Source of the DNA: Reyranella massiliensis 521
GTDB lineage: Bacteria > Pseudomonadota > Alphaproteobacteria > Reyranellales > Reyranellaceae
Length of the DNA stretch: 47,999 nt
NCBI GenBank assembly: GCA_945860205.1
Contig: CAMARK010000029.1
Coordinates: 1 to 47,999, forward strand
Reading direction: 5' to 3'
How positions within the stretch are numbered: position 1 is the stretch's first letter; each line of letters starts with the position of its first letter. The translations under genes were made by a program, and so were the position numbers. The notes below the pieces were generated by a model. It was given only the letters and a program-made list of their open reading frames with translations, was not told the DNA's origin and made no database searches. This document shows positions 25,434-31,683 of the stretch, one piece after another.

Positions 25434-26684
25434 ATGATTGCCTGCGGACTGGATTTCGGAACGTCGAACTCGGCGATCGGCGTTGCTCGCGACGGGGCAG
25501 CTGCACTCGCGCCTATCGAAGCGGGCAACACGCTGATGCCGAGTGCGGTGTTCTTCGACTACGAAACCAAGGGCCGGGTGCTGTTCGGCAATGAGGCGAT
25601 CTCGGCCTATGTCGGGCAGACCGAAGGCCGGCTGATGCGCGCGCTCAAGTCTATCCTGGGCTCTCCGCTGATCGACGAGGAGACGAGCCTGGGAGGCCGC
25701 AAGGTGCCGCTCAGGGAAGTCGTCGAGATCTTCGTGCGGCATCTGAAGCACAAGGCCGAAGCCTTCGCAGGCCGGGAGATCACTTCCGTCGTGCACGGCC
25801 GGCCGGTGTGCTTCGTCGATGACGACGACAAGGCGGATGCGCGGGCGCAGGCGGTGCTCGAGGGCATTGCGAAACGGGCGGGCTTTCGCGACGTCGCCTT
25901 CGTGTACGAGCCGATCGCGGCGGCCCACCAATACGAGCAGACGGTGCAGAAGGAAGAGCTGGTGCTCATCGCTGACATCGGCGGTGGCACGAGCGACTTT
26001 TCCATCGTCCGCGTCGGCCCGCAGCACCGCGACCGCGCCGATCGCGGCCAGGACGTCCTGGCAAATGCCGGTGTGCGCGTGGGCGGCACCGACTTTGACG
26101 CAGCCCTCAGCCTCGCCGCGGTGATGCCGCTCCTCGGCCTCGGCACGCAGCTCATCGAAAAGAACCTGCCGATGCCGAACGCGCTCTACCACGAGCTCGC
26201 CATCTGGCAGACGATCAACTTCGCGTACACCTACAGGAACGAGCGCGAGCTTGCCGAACTGGTCTCGCTAGCGTGCGAACCCGAGAAGGTGAAGCGCCTT
26301 CTCGCGGTCCTGCGCCAACGGCTCGGCCATCGCCTGGCGTTCGCCGTGGAGGACGCCAAGATCGCGCTCAGCGCCGAGGAGCGGGTGACTGTGCCTCTGA
26401 CCTTTCTCGAGGCGGGTCTCGCGATCACCGCGACGCGCGCCGCGTTCGACCGCGCCATCGACTCCAGGATGGACCGGCTGCACAAGACGGCGCGCGCGTG
26501 TATCGCGGCGGCGGGCCTCAAGCCTGAGGCCATCGAAACGATCTTCCTCACTGGCGGGTCGAGCCGCGTGCCTTCCGTGCGCGCCGCGATCGGCCGGGCG
26601 GCCCCGTCGGCGCGTCTGGCCGGCGGCTCGGACCTTCTGTCCGTCGCGCTGGGATTGACGCAGATGGCGAGTATCAGGGCCTGA
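25434..26684 (+). CDS. Hsp70-family (YegD-like) ATPase
   Basis: 416 residues. It has the actin/Hsp70 nucleotide-binding motifs: CGLDFGTSNSAIGVA at the N-terminus, ADIGGGTSDFSIVRV for phosphate 2, FLTGGSSRVPSVR for adenosine. The substrate-binding beta-sandwich and the DnaK C-terminus are missing, as in YegD-like proteins, so it is an ATPase without a classical peptide domain. The ATG abuts the hyuB stop directly (TAGATG), so it is certainly part of the hydantoinase operon. A chaperone for HyuAB assembly is an attractive but untested idea. Confidence 0.88.
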   Translation: MIACGLDFGTSNSAIGVARDGAAALAPIEAGNTLMPSAVFFDYETKGRVLFGNEAISAYVGQTEGRLMRALKSILGSPLIDEETSLGGRKVPLREVVEIFVRHLKHKAEAFAGREITSVVHGRPVCFVDDDDKADARAQAVLEGIAKRAGFRDVAFVYEPIAAAHQYEQTVQKEELVLIADIGGGTSDFSIVRVGPQHRDRADRGQDVLANAGVRVGGTDFDAALSLAAVMPLLGLGTQLIEKNLPMPNALYHELAIWQTINFAYTYRNERELAELVSLACEPEKVKRLLAVLRQRLGHRLAFAVEDAKIALSAEERVTVPLTFLEAGLAITATRAAFDRAIDSRMDRLHKTARACIAAAGLKPEAIETIFLTGGSSRVPSVRAAIGRAAPSARLAGGSDLLSVALGLTQMASIRA

Positions 26685-26690
26685 GTGTGC

Positions 26691-26718
26691 TTGACATTTC
26701 TTCGTGAATTCCTATCCT
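26691..26718 (+). promoter_or_regulatory. candidate sigma-70 promoter with no gene downstream
   Basis: TTGACA, a 16-base spacer and TATCCT, just after the Hsp70-like stop. It points right into 26719-26885, which holds no reading frame and meets the convergent tauD end. A weak hairpin (CGGGG/TCCCG around an A-rich loop, near 26772-26793) followed by T-rich sequence could end a transcript of about 75 bases. A short RNA is possible; the box match could also be chance. Confidence 0.35.
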
Positions 26719-26885
26719 ATGATCCTGCTCTATTCATCGTTTGAACCGAACTTCTGGCGTTTCGCGGGCCGTGCGGGGGATGAAAAAAAGTCCCGTTTCG
26801 TTTCCCATTCCCATTTTGAATAGCCGGGGAATTTCAACGGGTTGAGGCCGGAATCGCCGCGCAAGATAGGAAGCGGTCGGAGGCC

Positions 26886-27725
26886 TCAGTAGGGCGCGGT
26901 GCCGGCCACGATGACGCGGTGCATCAGACGGCGCTCGCCGTCGGGATAGTCGGCATTGGCCTTGTGCATGGTGCAGCGGTTGTCCCAGATCACGATGTCG
27001 CCCTGCCGCCAGGCATGGCGATACTCGTAGGCGGGCTGCGTCGCATGGGCGATCAGCGCGTCGAGCAGCCGGTCGCTCTCGGCCCGGTCCAGGCCCACGA
27101 CCTGCTCCATGCGGTTGGGATTGAGATAGAGCGACTTGCGGCCGGTCTCGGGATGGGTGCGCACCAGCGGATGGGTCGCCTCTGGCATGGCCGCCATCTC
27201 GGCCGCCGGCCGCGTCGAGATCCGACTGAGTTTGCGGCTCGAACTGTACTTGTGAATCACTTTTAGTCCATCGATGCGCGCCTTCATCTCGTCCGGCAGG
27301 TCGGCGTAGGCGGCATACATGTTGGTGAACTGCGTGTCGCCGCCCACCGCCGGCACGACCACACCATAGAGCATTGTGAGGGAACAAGGCTCGCGCATAA
27401 AACTGTCGTCGGTGTGCCAGTTCTCGCCGTTGACCAGCCTCTTGCCGTCGCCCAGCACGTCGCGGTCCTCGCTCGAGATGATGTTGACCTCGGCGCACTC
27501 GGTCGTCCGCGCCAGTTGCTTGCGCAGCACCGGCACGCCGAACTGCGCCATGGCATCGCGGAACGGCACCGGCGCCAGCCTCTGGCCGCGGATGCAGAGC
27601 ACGAGATTGTCATGCAGAACACGCGTCAGTGCCGCCTGGGTGGGCGCGTCCGGCAGGCGATTGAGATCGACCCCGTCCACTGCCGCGGCCATGTGCGGGC
27701 CAAGCCGCTCGGTCTGGAAATTCAT
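26886..27725 (-). CDS. TauD/TfdA-family Fe(II)/2-oxoglutarate dioxygenase
   Basis: 279 residues. The iron-binding facial triad is visible: the HxD of ENWHTDDSF, and the distal histidine of CTMHKANADY, followed by the 2-oxoglutarate arginine in RRLMHRVIV. TauD-type enzymes hydroxylate taurine, aryloxy acids or similar substrates, releasing succinate and CO2; the substrate is not defined. ATG at 27725 is preceded by GGGAGG. It is divergent from GST with a 67-base gap that contains a palindrome. Confidence 0.9.
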   Translation of the reverse strand: MNFQTERLGPHMAAAVDGVDLNRLPDAPTQAALTRVLHDNLVLCIRGQRLAPVPFRDAMAQFGVPVLRKQLARTTECAEVNIISSEDRDVLGDGKRLVNGENWHTDDSFMREPCSLTMLYGVVVPAVGGDTQFTNMYAAYADLPDEMKARIDGLKVIHKYSSSRKLSRISTRPAAEMAAMPEATHPLVRTHPETGRKSLYLNPNRMEQVVGLDRAESDRLLDALIAHATQPAYEYRHAWRQGDIVIWDNRCTMHKANADYPDGERRLMHRVIVAGTAPY

Positions 27726-27742
27726 GGCGTACCTCCCGGCAA

Positions 27743-27756
27743 GCACGATAACGTGC
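27743..27756. promoter_or_regulatory. inverted repeat between divergent tauD-like and GST genes
   Basis: GCACG-ATAA-CGTGC, a perfect 5-base inverted repeat in the 67-base divergent spacer. Position suits an operator shared by both genes. No regulator gene adjoins it, so the binding protein is unknown. Confidence 0.3.
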
Positions 27757-27792
27757 GCGTCGATCCAGCCAATCGCAAGAGGGAACGCCCCA

Positions 27793-28389
27793 ATGAAGAT
27801 CGCCCATTCCGCCGCCAGCCCCTATGTGCGCAAGGTCATGGCCTGCGCCATCGCCCGCGGTCTCAACGACAAGATCGAGCGCATGAAGATCGGCACGACC
27901 GATCCGGCGCTGCTGGCCTTCAATCCGCTGTCGAAGGTGCCGACGCTGATCACCGACGATGGCATGTCGCTCTACGACAGCCCGGTGATCTGCCAGTATC
28001 TCGACAGCATCGGTACCGCGCCGAAGCTCTATCCCACGCCAGGCCCGGCGCTGTGGAACGCGCTCCGCCAGGAGGCGCTGGCCGACGGCATCCTCGACGC
28101 CACCCAGCCGCGCCGCCGCGAGATCGCCCTGCCACAGGACGAGGGCCGCAAGGGCTACATCGCGCTCCAACAGGGCAAGGTCACGCGCGCCCTCGACGCG
28201 CTGGAGAAGGAGGCGGGCTCGCTCGGCATGCTGACCACGATCGGCGAGATCGCGATCGGCTGCGCCATCGGCTACCTGGAATTCCGCTACGCCAGCGAGC
28301 CGTGGCGGCCGGGCCATCCCAAGCTGGAAGCCTGGTACGACAAGGTCCTCAAGCTGCCGCCGCTCGCCGAGACCATGCCGGTTGGGTGA
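27793..28389 (+). CDS. glutathione S-transferase family protein
   Basis: 198 residues. The thioredoxin-like N-domain has SPYVRKVMACAIARG (the helix that carries the catalytic serine), NPLSKVPTLITDDG with the cis-proline, and the glutathione-binding DSPVICQYLD. The C-domain is helical. It probably conjugates glutathione or uses it as a thiol donor. It starts the operon leading into the AhpD/CMD-like gene 6 bases downstream and the HpaB-like gene after that. Start at 27793 follows an AGAGGG region; the larger open frame upstream covers the divergent gene. Confidence 0.9.
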   Translation: MKIAHSAASPYVRKVMACAIARGLNDKIERMKIGTTDPALLAFNPLSKVPTLITDDGMSLYDSPVICQYLDSIGTAPKLYPTPGPALWNALRQEALADGILDATQPRRREIALPQDEGRKGYIALQQGKVTRALDALEKEAGSLGMLTTIGEIAIGCAIGYLEFRYASEPWRPGHPKLEAWYDKVLKLPPLAETMPVG

Positions 28390-28395
28390 GGAAAG

Positions 28396-29007
28396 ATGGC
28401 CCGCATCCCACTTCTGCAGGAAGACGATCCCTCGATCTCACCCGACCAGCGTGCCTTCCTGAGAGACGCCGGGCAGGCACGCGGCCGTCTGCTCAACATC
28501 TACCGCGCCATGGCCAACCGGCCAGAGGCGGGGCGGGCTTTCTCAAATCTCATCAAGACGGCGTACCGGTCGGACTCGACGTTGGCCCCCAAGCATGCCG
28601 AGCTTGCCTATCTGACCGCAACCGTCGTCAACGACTGTTACTATTGAATTCCCACCCACACGACGCTCGGTCGGAGCGTGGGACTGACGGAAGACCAGAT
28701 GCATCATCTCGGCGACGCCGAGTTACCGGCGAGTGTCTACGATCCGGCGGAAGCGGCGATCGTACGCTATGCGCAGAAGTCGACGCGGCTGGAGCCGATC
28801 GACGACGCGACCTATGGCGAGCTGGCGGCGCATTTCACGCCGCAGCAGATTGTCGATATCTGTCTCACCGTTGGGCTGAGCAACTTGGTGAACCGCTTCC
28901 ACGCGACTTTTCGGACCGACCTCGACCAAGCGACGATCGACGAGGCCGAAGCGGGTGACCGGCTCGCCGGAGCCTGCCCGATCCCCAGGCCCCGGCCGCC
29001 GCGCTGA
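28396..29007 (+). CDS. carboxymuconolactone decarboxylase/AhpD-like protein, probable selenoprotein (Sec84 at TGA)
   Basis: Read through the TGA at 28645-28647, the frame gives 203 residues of one uninterrupted CMD/AhpD-like protein. The AhpD catalytic spacing is exact: E69, then C81, residue 84 and H88 correspond to E118, C130, C133 and H137 of M. tuberculosis AhpD. Residue 84, the reactive cysteine, is TGA, giving CYY-U-IPTH. After it the frame runs on with normal codon use (TTLGRSVGLTEDQ, then 100 more family-like residues). A bSECIS-like hairpin starts at 28650. Ordinary gene calling would give two fragments, 28396-28647 and one from 28678. Expected role: thiol/selenol peroxidase or reductase. 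The alternative is a single-base TGC/TGT to TGA nonsense mutation. Start follows GAGGAAAG, 6 bases after GST. Confidence 0.75.
28645..28684 (+). promoter_or_regulatory. candidate bacterial SECIS element
   Basis: Immediately after the TGA: an upper stem ACGCTC (28663-28668) with GAGCGT (28674-28679), apical loop GGTCG (28669-28673), and a lower stem TCCC (28650-28653) with GGGA (28680-28683), with a 9-base bulge on the left. From the TGA to the loop is 21 bases, inside the known bacterial range. The loop begins GGUC, as in the SelB-binding loop of E. coli fdhF, where the G and U are essential. Gly and Arg at the loop are written GGT CGG, unlike the GGC and CGC that dominate neighbouring genes. 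Confidence 0.7.
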
Positions 29008-29073
29008 CGTGGCCAAGCGGGGAAATGTTAGGGTCACCACGTCACGTGAAGATGCGAGACAGGGGAAAAACCA

Positions 29074-30513
29074 ATGCCGGCACGGTCGGGCGAACAGTTC
29101 CTGAAAGGCCTGCGCGGGCCACGCGCGGTCTGGGTCGATGGCGAGCGGGTGACCGATGTCGTCGATCACCCGAAGCTCCGCGGCGCCGCCCATGCGCTGG
29201 CCGAGGTCTACGACCTTCAGCATGCGCACGCCGCGACCTGCCTGATACCCGATCCCGAGACCGGCGAGCCGATCGGCACGAGCCACATCATCCCGCGCTC
29301 GCGCGACGACCTCGGGCGGCGCCATAAGGCGCTGCGTCAGGTTGCCGAATACTCGGTCGGCCTGATGGGCCGCACGCCCGACTACATGAACGTCACCTAC
29401 GCGGGTTTCGCCGGCCGACCGGACGAATGGGGCGCGAACGGCAACGAGGTGGGCGTCGAGCGGCTGGTCGACTACCAGAAGTTCCTGCGCCGCGGCGACA
29501 TCTCGCTCACCCACACCATCGTCCAGCCGACGGTCGACAAGGCGATGGGCGACGCGCCGCGTGCCGACAACGTCCACGCGCTCCGCAAGGTCGCCGACAC
29601 CGAGCATGGCATCGTGGTGCGCGGCGCCCGCGTGCTGGCCACCCTGGCGCCCTTCGCCGACGAGATCGCCGTCTACCCGGCGTTGCCGCTGCCCGAAGGC
29701 GCCGACGCCTATGCTCTGTCCTTCTGCGTACCGATGAGCGCGCCGGGGCTGAAGTTCCTGTGCCGCGACAGCATGTCGACGCCCGACAACCGCTTCGACC
29801 ATCCGCTGTCGGGCCGCTTCGACGAACAGGACGCCTTCGTCATCTTCGACGATGTCGAGGTCCCGCGGGACCGCATCTTCATCGACGCCAACCGTGCCGC
29901 CTACAACACGGTGATGACCACGAGCTGGCCGGCCAACATCCAGCAGCAGACCGCGATCCGGGCTTGTACCAAGCTCGACTTCGCCTGGGGGCTGGCGCTG
30001 CGCATGGCTAGCGCGATCAACGCGGCCGATCCCGAGACCATGCGCATCGTGGGTGAGATCTGGGCCTATGCCGAGTTTGCGCGCTCTGCCGTGGCCACGG
30101 CCGAAGCCGAGGCCCGCGAATGGCCAGGCGGCATGTGGACGCCGGCGGTGGCGCCGCTGCATGCGCTGCGCGCGATCCTGCCGATCTGGATGCCGCGGGT
30201 GAACGAGATCCTGCGCCTGATCGGCTCGCACAATCTTCTGGCCGCGCCGATGTCGGCCCAGCTCGCCGACCCAGAGCTGCGGCCCTTGATCGACCGCTAT
30301 CTGCCTGGTGCCAAAGGCATGGCGGCGGAGGAACGCATCCGCATCTTCCGTCTCGCCTGGGATTTTGCCGGCAGCGCGCTCGCCAGCCGCAACGAGCAGT
30401 ACGAGCGCTTCTATCTCGCGTCGTCGCCGCGCAACCTGGCGCGCCATCTTGCCTTCACCGACCGCAGCCGCGCCGACCGTCTGGTCGATCGGTTCCTGAA
30501 GGAGCCATACTAG
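29074..30513 (+). CDS. HpaB-family flavin-dependent monooxygenase (4-hydroxyphenylacetate 3-monooxygenase-like)
   Basis: 479 residues, the length of HpaB/PvcC-type oxygenases. LKGLRGPRAVWVDGERV at the start and LTHTIVQPTVDK are family-typical, followed by the FADH2-binding region FDEQDAFVIFDDVEVPRDRIF and the helical C-domain with IGSHNLLAAP. It would hydroxylate an aromatic or related ring using reduced flavin from a separate HpaC reductase, which is not in the window. It sits 66 bases after the CMD-like gene and 18 bases before clpS. Confidence 0.88.
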   Translation: MPARSGEQFLKGLRGPRAVWVDGERVTDVVDHPKLRGAAHALAEVYDLQHAHAATCLIPDPETGEPIGTSHIIPRSRDDLGRRHKALRQVAEYSVGLMGRTPDYMNVTYAGFAGRPDEWGANGNEVGVERLVDYQKFLRRGDISLTHTIVQPTVDKAMGDAPRADNVHALRKVADTEHGIVVRGARVLATLAPFADEIAVYPALPLPEGADAYALSFCVPMSAPGLKFLCRDSMSTPDNRFDHPLSGRFDEQDAFVIFDDVEVPRDRIFIDANRAAYNTVMTTSWPANIQQQTAIRACTKLDFAWGLALRMASAINAADPETMRIVGEIWAYAEFARSAVATAEAEAREWPGGMWTPAVAPLHALRAILPIWMPRVNEILRLIGSHNLLAAPMSAQLADPELRPLIDRYLPGAKGMAAEERIRIFRLAWDFAGSALASRNEQYERFYLASSPRNLARHLAFTDRSRADRLVDRFLKEPY

Positions 30514-30531
30514 AGAGTGTCGGAGGGGCCG

Positions 30532-30837
30532 ATGAGCGACATCGACGTCAAGCCCGAGACCATCGCCAAGCCCAAGGCCAAGCAGCCGCCGCTGCACAAG
30601 GTCATCCTGCTGAACGACGACTACACGCCGCGCGATTTCGTCGTCGTGGTGCTCCGGACGGTGTTCCACACCACCGATGACCAGGCCTACGGCATCATGC
30701 TGACGGCCCACCAGCGCGGCGCCTGCGTCGTCGCCGTCTTCACCCGCGAGATCGCCGAGACCAAGGCGTCCGAAGCCACCGACCTCGGCCGCCGCGCCGG
30801 CCATCCGCTCACCTTTACGACGGAGCCCGAGGAGTAG
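30532..30837 (+). CDS. clpS: ATP-dependent Clp protease adaptor ClpS
   Basis: 101 residues. After a basic, lysine-rich disordered tail (residues 1-20) comes the ClpS core HKVILLNDDYTPRDFVVVVL with the N-degron-binding Asn-Asp-Asp, then HTTDDQAYGIMLTAHQRG and VFTREIAETKASEA. ClpS delivers N-degron proteins to ClpAP. ClpA is not adjacent. The ATG at 30532 has GGAGGGG just before it; five extra upstream residues are excluded. Convergent with the GlcG-like gene across 5 bases. Confidence 0.94.
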   Translation: MSDIDVKPETIAKPKAKQPPLHKVILLNDDYTPRDFVVVVLRTVFHTTDDQAYGIMLTAHQRGACVVAVFTREIAETKASEATDLGRRAGHPLTFTTEPEE

Positions 30838-30842
30838 GGGCC

Positions 30843-31268
30843 TCAGCCCGCGACCAGTCCCGCCGCCGTGACGCCCACGATGCAGGCCGCCTCGTCCTCG
30901 TCGCCCGTGCCGCCGCTGGCACCGGCGGCGCCCAGGATTTTGCCGTCCTTGTCCTTGATCAGCACCGCGCCGGTCTGCGGCAGGAACTTGCCCTGCGCCG
31001 TTGCCGACAGCGCGCCGAAGAACTGCGGGTTCTCCTTGGCGCGGCCCAGCAGCACGCGGCTCGACGCGCCCATGCCGACGGCGGCCCAGGCCTTGCCGAT
31101 GGCGATGTCGTTGCGGAACATGCTGGCGTCGTCCTCGCGCTGCAGGGATTTGACGTGGCCGGCGGTGTCCAGCACCGCCACCGCCAGCGGCTTGATCTTG
31201 AGCCGGCGGGCATCGGCCAGGGCGGCTTCGACGATCTTGTTGGCCTGGGCCAAGGTGAGGGACGGCAT
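30843..31268 (-). CDS. GlcG/HbpS-family protein
   Basis: 141 residues. LTLAQANKIVEAALADARR, PLAVAVLDTAGHVKSLQRED, and the C-terminal GAAGASGGTGDEDEAACI are hallmarks of the GlcG/HbpS fold, some members of which bind haem and others of which lie in glycolate operons. Here it is close to glcDEF (31684 onward) but on the opposite strand. A GGAG site precedes the ATG at 31268. Function beyond family membership is open. Confidence 0.87.
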   Translation of the reverse strand: MPSLTLAQANKIVEAALADARRLKIKPLAVAVLDTAGHVKSLQREDDASMFRNDIAIGKAWAAVGMGASSRVLLGRAKENPQFFGALSATAQGKFLPQTGAVLIKDKDGKILGAAGASGGTGDEDEAACIVGVTAAGLVAG

Positions 31269-31379
31269 GGTGATCTCCTTAAGCCTTTGAAAACATGGCT
31301 AAAGTCGTTCTTGGCAGCGCTTCTGTCCAGTGGCTCTCTTTTCCCCGGACTTTGCCGAAAAGGCGTGTAAATCAATGGG

Positions 31380-31408
31380 TTGACGGGAGCGGCTCCGATC
31401 CGTATTTT
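31380..31408 (+). promoter_or_regulatory. candidate promoter of rpmJ
   Basis: TTGACG, a 17-base spacer and TATTTT, 58 bases ahead of the rpmJ start and on its strand. Predicted transcription would begin near 31415, only about 15 bases before the intrinsic-terminator-like hairpin at 31429. Confidence 0.55.
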
Positions 31409-31428
31409 CCGCCCGCTTTTGGAATTCT

Positions 31429-31451
31429 CCCCGGCCTCGCCGGGGTTTTTT
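31429..31451 (+). terminator. terminator-like hairpin in the rpmJ leader
   Basis: CCCCGGC-CTC-GCCGGGG followed by six T: a perfect 7-base stem, 3-base loop and U-tract, ending 14 bases before the rpmJ ATG. The gene behind it runs the other way, so it does not end an upstream plus-strand gene. It may be an attenuator in the rpmJ leader or end a short RNA. Confidence 0.7.
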
Positions 31452-31465
31452 GTCGAGTAAGGACC

Positions 31466-31591
31466 ATGAAGATCCGTCATTCGCTCAAGTCGGTGAAGGC
31501 CCGTCACAAGGACTGCCGCATCGTGCGCCGCAAGGGCCGCGTCTACGTCATCAACAAGACCAATCCGCGCTTCAAGGCCCGCCAAGGTTAA
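31466..31591 (+). CDS. rpmJ: 50S ribosomal protein L36 (type B)
   Basis: 41 residues: [17 protein letters not shown] followed by [24 protein letters not shown]-type sequence ending at 31591. The extended C-terminus ([12 protein letters not shown]) marks the alternate L36 common in alphaproteobacteria. Only one of the zinc-binding cysteines (C17) is left, so this is the zinc-free C-minus type. An AAGGA site lies about 5 bases before the ATG. Flanked by a terminator-like hairpin on each side, so it is a one-gene transcript. Confidence 0.95.
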   Translation: MKIRHSLKSVKARHKDCRIVRRKGRVYVINKTNPRFKARQG

Positions 31592-31631
31592 TTGGCGCGC
31601 TAGTTCGCGGAATAGCGTCTCTGTGATCAAG

Positions 31632-31663
31632 GCGGCGGAGCCCTCGGCTTCCGCCGCTTTTTT
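31632..31663 (+). terminator. rho-independent terminator after rpmJ
   Basis: GCGGCGGAGCC-CTC-GGCTTCCGCCGC with one bulged T, then six T (31658-31663). It ends 20 bases before the glcD start and so also separates rpmJ from the glycolate oxidase operon. Confidence 0.88.
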
Positions 31664-31683
31664 ATTTGGCGTATGAGCGAAGC

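Noticed and set aside
28648-28680. Ordinary pseudogene reading of the CMD-like gene (two fragments 28396-28647 and from 28678)
   Set aside because: The TGA falls exactly on the catalytic cysteine, the frame is otherwise intact on both sides, and a SECIS-like stem-loop follows. It remains the main alternative if no Sec machinery exists in the genome.
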